Shown here piece by piece: positions 1 to 7,712 of a DNA stretch of 64,000 nt; position 1 is the stretch's first letter, and each line of letters begins with the position of its first letter. The notes under the pieces were generated by a model. That model was given only the letters and a program-made list of their open reading frames with translations, made no database searches and was not told the DNA's origin. Source of the stretch: Cognatazoarcus halotolerans (lineage in GTDB: Bacteria > Pseudomonadota > Gammaproteobacteria > Burkholderiales > Rhodocyclaceae); the NCBI RefSeq assembly GCF_009800965.1, contig NZ_WUAF01000001.1, positions 62,001 through 126,000 of the forward strand, read 5' to 3'. The translations under genes and the position numbers were made by a program.

Positions 1-221
1 TGGCCGCGCACAACGATTTCGAAGGCTGCCTGATCGACGTGGTGAACCGCGGCGGCGACGCCGACACCACCGGCGCCATCGCCGGCATGCTGGCCGGCGC
101 GCGTGCCGGGCTCGAGGCGATCCCGCCACGCTGGCTGAAGGCCCTCGATCCGCAGGTGCGAAGCCAGTGTGAGACGCAGGCGGTGGCACTACTGGTGCGG
201 GTGGCACGGCGGCATGCCTGA
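1..221 (+). CDS. draG: ADP-ribosyl-[dinitrogenase reductase] hydrolase, C-terminal fragment
   Basis: Partial gene cut by the left window edge; the reading frame starts at base 3 and about 72 codons are visible. DraG removes ADP-ribose from the nitrogenase Fe protein and so reactivates it after an ammonium or energy shift. The visible part contains NRGGDADTTGAIAGMLAGA, the C-terminal metal-binding signature of ADP-ribosylglycohydrolases, where the paired Asp residues hold the binuclear metal centre. The assignment to DraG rather than another glycohydrolase rests on draT at 5761-6645 and nifH in the same window. Unlike the adjacent draT-draG pairs known from Rhodospirillum, the two genes here are about 5.5 kb apart and in opposite orientation. 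Confidence 0.85.
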   Translation, partial: AAHNDFEGCLIDVVNRGGDADTTGAIAGMLAGARAGLEAIPPRWLKALDPQVRSQCETQAVALLVRVARRHA

Positions 222-280
222 GCCGGCTCGGCGCGCTTGATCAGCGCATTCCGTACAGCTAGGCTGACGCAGCAAGAGCC

Positions 281-302
281 GCCCCGAAAAGGCAGTCGGG
301 GC
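281..302 (+). terminator. Possible hairpin terminator after draG
   Basis: A 7-bp perfect stem (GCCCCGA / TCGGGGC) with an 8-nt loop lies 60 bp after the draG stop. It is not followed by a T run, so it could be a simple mRNA end-protecting hairpin. The rest of 222-375 shows no gene. Confidence 0.3.
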
Positions 303-375
303 AACTGAATGCGCTGCGGAGGGCTGCGACAGGCCCGCTCCCCGCACACGAGCAACCCACACGAGAGACGCGTCC

Positions 376-1926
376 ATGACGGCCGAGATCATCGCGCGAT
401 TGAAGGTCTTCGTGTCCTACGCGCGCAGCGACGGCAGCGCACTTGCCGAAGAGCTGGTGACGGCACTCGAGGTGGCGGGATTCGAGGGCTATCTCGATCG
501 CCATGACATCTCCGCCGGCGAGGACTGGGAACAGCGCCTGGACACGCTGATCCGCCAGGCGGACACGGTGGTCTTTCTCATCACCCCCAGTGCGGTGGCG
601 TCGGAACGCTGCACCTGGGAACTCGATCTGGCGCGGGCGCTGGCAAAACGCATCATCCCGGTCCTCGGCCTGCCATGCGCTGAGGCAACCATCCCCGTAG
701 ACCTGCGCCGACTCAACTTCATAAACTTTGCACCGGGCAATTCGTTCGCGCGCGGACTCGGCCAGCTGGTCGGCGCCCTGAGACTCGACCTGGACTGGAT
801 TCGCGAGCACACCCGCCTCGGAGAGCTCGCACAGCGCTGGGAGATCCGCGAACGCGTGGAAGCCCTGCTGCTGCGTGACGAGGAGCTCGCGGCAGCACAG
901 GAGTGGCTGACCAACTGGCGAGCGGAGCTGCCCGCCGCCACGGAGGCCCAGCGCAGCTACATCGCTGCGAGTGCCGACGCGCAAGAAAGGCGGCATGACG
1001 AGGAGCGCAAGCGCAACGACGAGATGGCACGTGCCAACACCGAGCGCGCCGCCGCACTTGCCCGCCAGGAGCAGGCGATGCGCGCCCTGCGGCGCCGGAC
1101 CATCCTCGCGGGTATCGGCGTGGCCGCGCTCTCCGCCGGACTGGCAGGCACCACGGTGTGGGCGATGAAGCAGCGCGAGCGGGCGCTTGAGTTCTACATC
1201 CGCCGCGAGTCGCTACGCCGCGACATCGCGGGGCAGATCGTCGCCTACGCAGCAGCACCCGGGCAGTTCGCGATCGATAGCGGCCCGAGCGGGAGCTCGC
1301 CCTACACGACGGCCCTGCTCGAAGAGCTGGCTCCACCCGGGGTGTCCTTGTGGAGCGCCCTGTCGGCCACCTCGACCCGGGTGAACCGCAGCTCGAAGGG
1401 CGATCAGCGCCCCTTCATCTCGTCCGACATGAACGGCGACCTGTACCTGAGCCAGCCCTCCCCGACACGACGGCAGCATGCCCTGGTCATCGCGGTGGGC
1501 CGCTATCCGCAGATCCCGGGCGTCCAGTTCGACGGTGTCTACAAGGATCTCGCCGAATGGGAGAAATTCCTCACCGCACGGGGTTTCACGTTCGCGGGCC
1601 TGCGCGACCCGACCCTCGACGAACTGCGCCATGCGCTGGACGGACTGAGCATCGGCGCCACCGCCCCTCCGGCCGCGCCCGACAAGGGGAAGGCGTCTAC
1701 CGCTCCCGAAGCGCCGCCCGACACCCTGCTGCTGGTGGTGTACTCCGGCATGGGCTTCCACTTCGGCGGAGAAAAGTACATCGGCTGCAAGGACGTCACA
1801 CTCAAGGACGCCAGGGAAGCGACGCCGGCCCCGGATCTGCCCGGCGCGCTACGGGTGAGCGAACTTGAGAAACGTGCCCGCCGGCTGGCCGCCGCATCGG
1901 TGCTGGTCTACGACACCCAATTCTAG
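376..1926 (+). CDS. TIR-domain protein with transmembrane segment and permuted, degenerate caspase-like region
   Basis: 516 residues. Residues 8-145 form a TIR domain beginning RLKVFVSYARSD; Glu82 in CTWELDL is at the usual position of the TIR NADase glutamate. Residues 150-235 resemble the linker of bacterial TIR-WD40 proteins and become a charged coiled coil. Residues 242-263 are one transmembrane helix. The rest looks like two parts of a C14 caspase in swapped order. Residues 284-360 match the normal C-terminal part (GQIVAYAAAPGQ, SSPYTTALLEEL). Residues 368-516 match the normal N-terminal part (HALVIAVGRYP, DTLLLVVYSGMG). The catalytic His of the SGHG motif is Met459, and the DAC motif is replaced by YDT just before the stop, so protease activity is unlikely. 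The start is the first ATG of the frame, with weak GAGAG upstream. A defence or signalling role is inference. Confidence 0.7.
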   Translation: MTAEIIARLKVFVSYARSDGSALAEELVTALEVAGFEGYLDRHDISAGEDWEQRLDTLIRQADTVVFLITPSAVASERCTWELDLARALAKRIIPVLGLPCAEATIPVDLRRLNFINFAPGNSFARGLGQLVGALRLDLDWIREHTRLGELAQRWEIRERVEALLLRDEELAAAQEWLTNWRAELPAATEAQRSYIAASADAQERRHDEERKRNDEMARANTERAAALARQEQAMRALRRRTILAGIGVAALSAGLAGTTVWAMKQRERALEFYIRRESLRRDIAGQIVAYAAAPGQFAIDSGPSGSSPYTTALLEELAPPGVSLWSALSATSTRVNRSSKGDQRPFISSDMNGDLYLSQPSPTRRQHALVIAVGRYPQIPGVQFDGVYKDLAEWEKFLTARGFTFAGLRDPTLDELRHALDGLSIGATAPPAAPDKGKASTAPEAPPDTLLLVVYSGMGFHFGGEKYIGCKDVTLKDAREATPAPDLPGALRVSELEKRARRLAAASVLVYDTQF

Positions 1927-2198
1927 TGGGCCTTTGCAGGACGATGATCTCGCGCCGACGACACGAAACCGCAAAACTCGGGTGTTATAGAGGAGGCCCG
2001 GGCAGTGCGCTGCCCGGCGCGGGACGGTGCTTATCCGGTTCGCCATTGTGGATCCGGTGGGTTGCCCTTCTGAATTCACCGCTTCGATCGTATGCTTGGA
2101 GAAGAGGCCTGAAAACTGCGTCGTTGGGCGCAGCGCTCCATCCGGAGATCGGACGCCCGTAGTACGAAATCCCGATTCAATCAACAAGGAAGATCTGC

Positions 2199-3257
2199 AT
2201 CAACAAGAAACTGATTGCGCTGACCGTCTCCGGCCCGCGCGCCGTCCCGGCTTTTGCCCAATCGAACGTCACCATCTACGGTACCGCCGGCGCCTACTTC
2301 GGCCTGGTCAATGGCAAGCAGACCACCACCGGCAAGAGCGACACCGCCGCGGTGGTCGGCAGCGGCCTGCTGTCCGGCTACCGCCTTGGCTTCAAAGGCT
2401 CCGAGGATCTGGGCAATGGCCTCAAGGCCGAGTTCGCGCTCGAACAGGGCTTCAACAGCGATGACGGCTCGAGCTCGAGCGGTCGCACCTTCCACCGCCA
2501 GGCCTATGTCGCGCTGAGCAGCAGCATGGGCAAGGTCGGCCTCGGCCGCCAATACGCACCGGGCTATGCAGCGACCTCGACCTACGAAGCCACCGGTGGC
2601 GCAGCCATCGCACCGCAGGTGATCCTCGCCGGGGCCGGTTTCAAGATCCAGCCGGGCTCGAGCCAGCGTATCGACAACTCGATCACCTATGCGTCGCCGA
2701 ACTTTGGTGGCCTTACGATCAACGGCATCTGGGGTGTCGGAACCGAAGACGCCACCGACGAGAAAGCGGGCCGCTTGTTGTCGATTGGTGCCAACTACGC
2801 CAATGGGCCGATCGGCATCGCCTACGTCTACAACCAGCAGAACTCGACCACCAACGGCAACGACAAGCAGCGCGAGCACTACCTGGGCGGCTCTTATGAC
2901 CTGGGCATGGTCAAGCTGCTGGCCAGTTACCAGACCCTGGGCGGCGACACCGGCATGGGCGGCGGTCTTGCTGCTGCCGACGCGAAGATGTGGGAAATCG
3001 GCGGCATCGTGAAGGTTGGCGCCGGCAACGTGCACGTCGGCTACGGCATGCTGAACTCCGACGCAGCCAAGTCTGACGCCAAGTCCCTCGCCATCGCCTA
3101 TACCCAGAACCTGTCCAAACGCACCACCGCGTACGCGGGCATCAACCGCACCAGCAATGACGATGCGGTTTCGTACGGGCTTACCGGTAGCAACGGTCTC
3201 GATCGCGCCGGCGAAGCCCAGACCATCTACGCCGTGGGTGTTCGCCACAAGTTCTGA
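2199..3257 (+). CDS. Outer-membrane general porin with ATC in place of the start codon
   Basis: Trimeric 16-strand beta-barrel porin of the betaproteobacterial type, for passive entry of small solutes. The mature part starts AQSNVTIYGTAGAYFGL and ends in the classic YAVGVRHKF with a C-terminal Phe for BAM recognition. Read from 2199 the protein has 352 residues, the usual family length, with a leader starting (I/M)NKKLIALTVS. Codon 2199-2201 is ATC, and there is no ATG, GTG or TTG in frame between the upstream stop (2160-2162) and 2352. AAGGAAG at 2186-2192 is well placed for 2199. The hydrophobic core of the signal peptide also carries Pro and Arg (SGPRAVPAFAQ) where relatives have SAALAVPAFAQ. 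This may be rare ATC initiation, a damaged gene or a base-call error. The preceding gap 1927-2198 shows no gene. Confidence 0.85.
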   Translation: MNKKLIALTVSGPRAVPAFAQSNVTIYGTAGAYFGLVNGKQTTTGKSDTAAVVGSGLLSGYRLGFKGSEDLGNGLKAEFALEQGFNSDDGSSSSGRTFHRQAYVALSSSMGKVGLGRQYAPGYAATSTYEATGGAAIAPQVILAGAGFKIQPGSSQRIDNSITYASPNFGGLTINGIWGVGTEDATDEKAGRLLSIGANYANGPIGIAYVYNQQNSTTNGNDKQREHYLGGSYDLGMVKLLASYQTLGGDTGMGGGLAAADAKMWEIGGIVKVGAGNVHVGYGMLNSDAAKSDAKSLAIAYTQNLSKRTTAYAGINRTSNDDAVSYGLTGSNGLDRAGEAQTIYAVGVRHKF

Positions 3258-3280
3258 TCGCCACGCGGCCAATCGAATCG

Positions 3281-3306
3281 ACGGGCGCCGCATGGCGCCC
3301 GTTTTC
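3281..3306 (+). terminator. Rho-independent terminator after the porin
   Basis: Perfect 9-bp stem ACGGGCGCC / GGCGCCCGT with a GCAT tetraloop, followed by TTTT. It lies 24 bp after the porin stop. Confidence 0.85.
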
Positions 3307-3383
3307 CATCTCCTGCCGCAGCAGTTCTTGAACGGTATCGCGCAGCGGCGGCGCCGGCCCATCCCCCGACGCAATCGGTACCC

Positions 3384-3764
3384 TCAGCGCGGGCCCGGCA
3401 GCGCCTTGACCCGCCGATCCACGATCCACACGCCTTCCGCATCCTCCGCCAGTTCTATCGCGGTCAGTCGCTTGCCGTTGCAGATCTCGCTCATCGATTC
3501 GCCCGACAGCGGGTCATAGACGATGCCGTGCATCGAGCAGCGCAGGTAGCGGCCGCTCGCATCGAACACGGTGCTTTTTTCGCAATCGAGCTCGCGCGGC
3601 ATGTGCACGCACAGGTTCCGGAAGGCGAGGCAAGTGCCCCTGTGGCGGAACACGAACGCCATGATCGGCTCGCTGTCGTAGGCCACGGCGAGCCGCAGGT
3701 AGGCGCCGTCAACAAGCTCGTCGCTGGCACAGACGCGGATTCGCTGGTTCATGGCGGTGGCCAT
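3384..3764 (-). CDS. Rieske [2Fe-2S] domain protein
   Basis: 126-residue soluble protein, probably an electron carrier. Cluster ligands are Cys52-x-His54 and Cys76-x2-His79, the normal Rieske CxH / CxxH pair. It resembles stand-alone dioxygenase-type ferredoxins and NirD-like proteins, but no oxygenase gene is nearby. It is the last gene of a minus-strand operon and starts four bases after the stop of the hemerythrin gene. The start at 3764 (MATAMNQ) is used; an internal ATG at 3752 is possible. The upstream NifA-type promoter (5640-5721) suggests expression under nitrogen-fixing conditions, so a role in electron supply or oxygen protection of nitrogenase is plausible but unproven. Confidence 0.8.
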   Translation of the reverse strand: MATAMNQRIRVCASDELVDGAYLRLAVAYDSEPIMAFVFRHRGTCLAFRNLCVHMPRELDCEKSTVFDASGRYLRCSMHGIVYDPLSGESMSEICNGKRLTAIELAEDAEGVWIVDRRVKALPGPR

Positions 3765-3768
3765 CCGC

Positions 3769-4173
3769 TCAGCGCATCGCGCCCGAAGGCTCGGCTGCCA
3801 TCGCCTTCAGGCGCGCGGCGAGCGCCGCGTCCATGGTGCGCAGGTGCGTCTCGAACCAGCCGGGCAGGCTTTCCAGCCAGACACGGGGCGTCGCCAGTCG
3901 GCCGGCACGCACCCGCGTGCCCATGTGGGCGATTTCGCCGAGTACCCGCAGGTGCTCGGCGTGGTGCTCGCCGATGGCCGGAAAGCGGCATTCGCGCATG
4001 AGCTTGCCTTCGTGTTCGAAATGTAGCCGGGTGTGCTCGGCGAGCTGCTCGAACAGGTCCGCGAACCCGGCATCGCTGGCCGAGGCCAGCGCCGTCACGA
4101 GTTCGACGAATTCCCGGTGCGTGGCGTCCATTTCAGCGACGCCGAGCACATGAGCGTCATCGCGCCACTGCAT
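3769..4173 (-). CDS. Bacteriohemerythrin
   Basis: 134-residue protein that reversibly binds oxygen at a non-heme di-iron site. The four-helix-bundle ligand pattern is visible: His in MDATHREF, HTRLHFEHE, HHAEHL, and HLRTMD near the C terminus. Single-domain length fits soluble bacteriohemerythrins. The ATG overlaps the stop of the upstream gene in TGATG, which implies translational coupling. Within a probably NifA-driven operon, oxygen storage or scavenging next to oxygen-sensitive nitrogenase is a sensible role; that link is inference. Confidence 0.9.
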   Translation of the reverse strand: MQWRDDAHVLGVAEMDATHREFVELVTALASASDAGFADLFEQLAEHTRLHFEHEGKLMRECRFPAIGEHHAEHLRVLGEIAHMGTRVRAGRLATPRVWLESLPGWFETHLRTMDAALAARLKAMAAEPSGAMR

Positions 4174-4745
4174 CAGATCGCGCCGTGGTTTTCGCGCTTG
4201 GCCGAGGTGGTGCTGGCCATCGCCTCTTCAACGGACTTCTCGGGAAACTTGAAGCGGTGATCGATCAATGCCCGGTATACGGTGACAACCTTGTCAGCGG
4301 CGCTCTGACCCTTGAAGTCGCTCTTCTCGAGCGCCACGAGGTCGATCAGCTCGTTCCAGGCCATGCCCTGAACCAACGGAATGAAAACCAGCCGGGCACC
4401 ATTAGTCGTGGTGACAAAGGGGTCCGGAATGTTGACGGTGAACAGTACCGCCACCGAACCGGTCTTCAAGCCGTCGCCGAACTTCTCGATCAGGAAGGGG
4501 AATTCCTGCAGGGTGTCGAGCGAGCCCGACAGCAGCATGACCTGGTCCGCCGAGGTGAGCAGCGCGACCTGCTTGAGCACGTGCACCGGCGGCTTGCGGC
4601 GACCCTGCGCGTCGGCCACCTCGCCCTCCTTCAGCACCAGCTCGCCACGATAGGCGACCCAGCCCGATTCGGAGGCGTTCTCGCGAAAATTGGCGTTGAA
4701 GTAGAGTGGTTCGTAACGGTCCATCAAGGTGCTTTCTACCAGCAT
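4173..4745 (-). CDS. Conserved hypothetical protein in the NifA-type operon
   Basis: 190 residues, not recognised. No signal peptide or membrane helix is apparent. The middle is mixed hydrophobic and acidic (VALLTSADQVMLLSGSLDTL, GSVAVLFTVNIPDPF), suggesting a compact alpha/beta fold. The C-terminal tail is Lys/Glu rich. A good ribosome site (CGGGAGAAACCC) precedes the ATG at 4745. It starts 23 bases after the SIR2-like gene and overlaps the hemerythrin start by one base, so it is translated as part of that unit. The role is unknown. Confidence 0.7.
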   Translation of the reverse strand: MLVESTLMDRYEPLYFNANFRENASESGWVAYRGELVLKEGEVADAQGRRKPPVHVLKQVALLTSADQVMLLSGSLDTLQEFPFLIEKFGDGLKTGSVAVLFTVNIPDPFVTTTNGARLVFIPLVQGMAWNELIDLVALEKSDFKGQSAADKVVTVYRALIDHRFKFPEKSVEEAMASTTSAKRENHGAI

Positions 4746-4768
4746 GGGTTTCTCCCGAGTTCAATTGT

Positions 4769-5605
4769 TCAGGCCGGTTCGCCGACCCGGATCAAGTCAA
4801 AGACATCGGCATCGATGATCTCGAGGCCGACCTTCCTGCAATAGCGCTGCTCCTTGGCCGTGGGCTCGGCGATGAACACCCAGCCGGCCGGCTCTGCAGC
4901 ACTGAAGATGATGTCGGCCATGACCATGCGCTCGGTGTCGCGGTTGAGCCGCATGCCCAGCAGCAGGTAACGTTTGCCCTTGCGCAGTTCCTTGAGCTGG
5001 GGCGGGATCGCGTAGCCGCCCATCAGCTCGGTGATGTAATCGACATAGTCGGCATCGGAGGCGATGTAGGTCGGGTCGGGACGCGGCGTACCCATCGGCT
5101 TGAAGAGGATCGGGCAGCGCATGTCGAGTTCGTCGACCGGGCTGTAGACGCCGCCGTCCCAGTGGAAAAGCTTGTAGCGGAAGGCGGTGCCGGCCATGCG
5201 CGCGATGCCGACGATCAGGTTGTGCGGCACGCCGGCGTATGAATCCTGCAGCTGCGTATCGCGATTGATGTCGATGACGTAGGGTGGCAGGAAGGATCCC
5301 AGCCAGTCGTGCACCTCGCCGCGGGTCCATTCGGCCTCGCCGTAGGTGCGGTTGAGGAAGCGGGTCACCGCGCTGCGGCCACGCTTGAGTTCGACATTCA
5401 TCGCCGCACGCGGAAACTCGTACATGAGCTTGGGCGCCATCGGCCGCCCCTCGTTCATGGCGATGATCAACGAATCGCTGTCGGCAGGGATCGGTGCGCC
5501 GCTGACGGGGTTCTTGACGTCGGCCAGAACACCCGGCCCGAAGTAGGGAACAATGCTGCCGTCCTTGAGACCGGCGAGCAGTTCTTCACGCAGTTGTTGG
5601 TTCAT
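4769..5605 (-). CDS. SIR2-like domain protein, first gene of a NifA-type operon
   Basis: 278 residues from ATG 5605; the frame is open further up, but conserved-looking sequence begins at MNQQLREELLAGL and the predicted transcript starts near 5628. The N-terminal SIVPYFGPGVL resembles the glycine-rich NAD loop of SIR2-like proteins (VPFxGAGxS). YVIDINRDTQLQD resembles the motif that is usually TTNYDxxLE but has lost the TTN residues. There is no zinc-binding cysteine quartet, so a classical deacetylase is unlikely. It heads the operon with the 190-residue protein, hemerythrin and Rieske protein, transcribed away from draT. NAD binding or NAD hydrolysis is inferred from fold resemblance only. 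Confidence 0.6.
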   Translation of the reverse strand: MNQQLREELLAGLKDGSIVPYFGPGVLADVKNPVSGAPIPADSDSLIIAMNEGRPMAPKLMYEFPRAAMNVELKRGRSAVTRFLNRTYGEAEWTRGEVHDWLGSFLPPYVIDINRDTQLQDSYAGVPHNLIVGIARMAGTAFRYKLFHWDGGVYSPVDELDMRCPILFKPMGTPRPDPTYIASDADYVDYITELMGGYAIPPQLKELRKGKRYLLLGMRLNRDTERMVMADIIFSAAEPAGWVFIAEPTAKEQRYCRKVGLEIIDADVFDLIRVGEPA

Positions 5606-5639
5606 GACACTTGCCCTGGGCGATGGATTACCCCTCTTG

Positions 5640-5655
5640 AGCAAGTTCCGGGCCC
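5640..5655 (-). promoter_or_regulatory. Sigma54 (-24/-12) promoter of the SIR2-like operon
   Basis: On the minus strand the bases read GGGCCCGGAACTTGCT. Against TGGCACGNNNNTTGCW the invariant GG and GC and their 10-bp spacing are kept, the -12 element is perfect, and two -24 bases differ. The predicted start near 5628 gives a leader of about 23 nt to the ATG at 5605. The perfect NifA-type site 50 bp upstream raises the probability. Confidence 0.65.
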
Positions 5656-5705
5656 ATGCCGAAAGCACGCAGACAGGCGCTTTCCGGCCGATGCGCATGT
5701 CGGAT

Positions 5706-5721
5706 TGTGGGTTTTGCTACA
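5706..5721 (-). promoter_or_regulatory. NifA upstream activator site (TGT-N10-ACA)
   Basis: TGTGGGTTTTGCTACA is a perfect TGT-N10-ACA. It is centred about 85 bp before the predicted start of the minus-strand operon, the usual spacing for NifA on sigma54 promoters. It lies between the SIR2-like gene and the 3' end of draT. Confidence 0.65.
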
Positions 5722-5760
5722 CCGATAGGTGAAGGCTTGGAGGCATTCGGGACAAGCGGC

Positions 5761-6645
5761 CTACAGGGTCGCGAGCGTCACCGAGGCCACGCCGCCGATC
5801 ACCAGGAACTCGTCTTCACCCTGCAGCACCCCGGGGAAGAGGCCGCACAGGAAGAAAATCTTGGTGAGCGGAATCTCGGCGGTCAGGATGTAGTCGCCGA
5901 ACTCGCCGGCGCGATCGCGGCTGCTGGTGAAGGAACTCAGGTTGTTGAGCAGGATGGTGCGCAGGCCGCCCTCGCCCCACTTGAGCACTTCGTAGTCGCC
6001 GACGCGATTCACGCCGCGGTAGAGCGTGACATGGTGGGCGCCGGGATGGCGCAGGGCGAGCTCGCGCTGGGTGTACGCGTAGACGAGGTCAAGCTGCGCC
6101 TCCAGCGAATTGGTGCCATAGACGCCGCGGGCACGCTGCTCCTGGTAACGCAGATATGCCTCGCCCGCCGGATCGCGCAGCGGCTGGCCGTGATAGCGCG
6201 GCACCAGGCCGAAGCGCGATTCCACCCAGCCCTTGAGCACCGCGCCCTCGCGACTGTCCGAATCGAAGCTCCAGCCGCGGATGATGCGCTCATAGTTGGC
6301 TCGCACGCGCGCCTTGCCGCGCCCGGAAAAGCCCGAATCCTCTGGCCGCGCGAAGCGGAAATACACCGTCATGTAGTCGCGGAAGACCTCGGGATGGCGC
6401 TCGGGCGGTGCAGCATCGAGGCGCCGCCAGAGGTCGGCATGCAGTTCGGCGACCCCATCGATGAGCAGCGGCGCGGGGTGCTGCTGGTAGGTCAGGCTGC
6501 CGATGATGACCGCCGGGAGGTTGCAGCGGTTGATCGGCAGTCGTGCCTTGCGCGGCAGTGTGGGTTTGTCATTACCCCGACGTTTCGTAGGGGCTTTGTC
6601 GCAATTCCGCGTTTCCTCACAAGCCGGAAAATTGTGATTTTTCAT
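5761..6645 (-). CDS. draT: NAD(+)-dinitrogenase-reductase ADP-D-ribosyltransferase
   Basis: 294 residues. DraT transfers ADP-ribose from NAD to one arginine of the Fe protein and shuts nitrogenase down after ammonium addition or energy limitation. Family blocks are clear: LPINRCNLP near the N terminus, LYRGVN, FTSSRDRAGEFGDYILTAEI, and LFPGVLQGEDEFLVIGG near the end. The start at 6645 is the only ATG, GTG or TTG before the conserved LPINRC block, leaving about 33 extra N-terminal residues and no clear ribosome site. It diverges from nifH, and the 115-bp gap is shared with the nifH promoter. The target arginine is visible in NifH (Arg102). Confidence 0.95.
   Translation of the reverse strand: MKNHNFPACEETRNCDKAPTKRRGNDKPTLPRKARLPINRCNLPAVIIGSLTYQQHPAPLLIDGVAELHADLWRRLDAAPPERHPEVFRDYMTVYFRFARPEDSGFSGRGKARVRANYERIIRGWSFDSDSREGAVLKGWVESRFGLVPRYHGQPLRDPAGEAYLRYQEQRARGVYGTNSLEAQLDLVYAYTQRELALRHPGAHHVTLYRGVNRVGDYEVLKWGEGGLRTILLNNLSSFTSSRDRAGEFGDYILTAEIPLTKIFFLCGLFPGVLQGEDEFLVIGGVASVTLATL
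6567..6582 (+). promoter_or_regulatory. Possible imperfect NifA site upstream of nifH
   Basis: TGTCATTACCCCGACG matches TGT-N10-ACA with one mismatch (ACG). It lies inside the 5' end of draT, about 135 bp before the predicted nifH start. No perfect site is present between 6560 and 6760. Confidence 0.35.
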
Positions 6646-6667
6646 TTTTCATTCAAAGGCTTGCAGC

Positions 6668-6743
6668 CTGTCAGTCGATCTGGCACGCAACGTGCAGGAG
6701 TTGGGGCGCGACTCTCAACGATCCCACGCAAATCGACTGACAG
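6668..6743. repeat. 12-bp perfect inverted repeat bracketing the nifH promoter
   Basis: CTGTCAGTCGAT at 6668-6679 and its exact reverse complement ATCGACTGACAG at 6732-6743. The left arm ends one base before the -24 element and the right arm ends three bases before the nifH ribosome site, so the arms enclose the promoter and transcription start. The left arm is not transcribed, so this is a DNA-level element and not a leader hairpin. Confidence 0.8.
6681..6696 (+). promoter_or_regulatory. Sigma54 promoter of nifHDK
   Basis: TGGCACGCAACGTGCA fits TGGCACG-N4-TTGCW with one mismatch in the -12 element (G for T). The predicted start is near 6708, giving a leader of about 53 nt before the strong ribosome site AAGGAGG at 6747-6753. 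Confidence 0.85.
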
Positions 6744-6748
6744 ACTAA

Positions 6749-7648
<900 letters not shown>

Positions 7649-7668
7649 CCACGCTTTTCGACTTTTGC

Positions 7669-7699
7669 CGGTGGCCGGCGCAGATGAGCGCGGCCACCG
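7669..7699 (+). other. Intercistronic hairpin between nifH and nifD
   Basis: A 12-bp stem with one bulged G (left arm 7669-7681, right arm 7688-7699) and loop AGATGA. The right arm ends at the base before the nifD ribosome site (AAGGAGAA, 7700-7706). Such hairpins commonly protect the upstream nifH message and lower nifD translation, giving the excess of Fe protein. Confidence 0.8.
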
Positions 7700-7712
7700 A
7701 AGGAGAAATGAA

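Noticed and set aside
6681-6696. Possible second sigma54 promoter on the minus strand for draT, because TGGCACGCAACGTGCA is partly self-complementary
   Set aside because: The minus strand reads TGCACGTTGCGTGCCA and lacks the invariant GG of the -24 element at the right distance from a GC.
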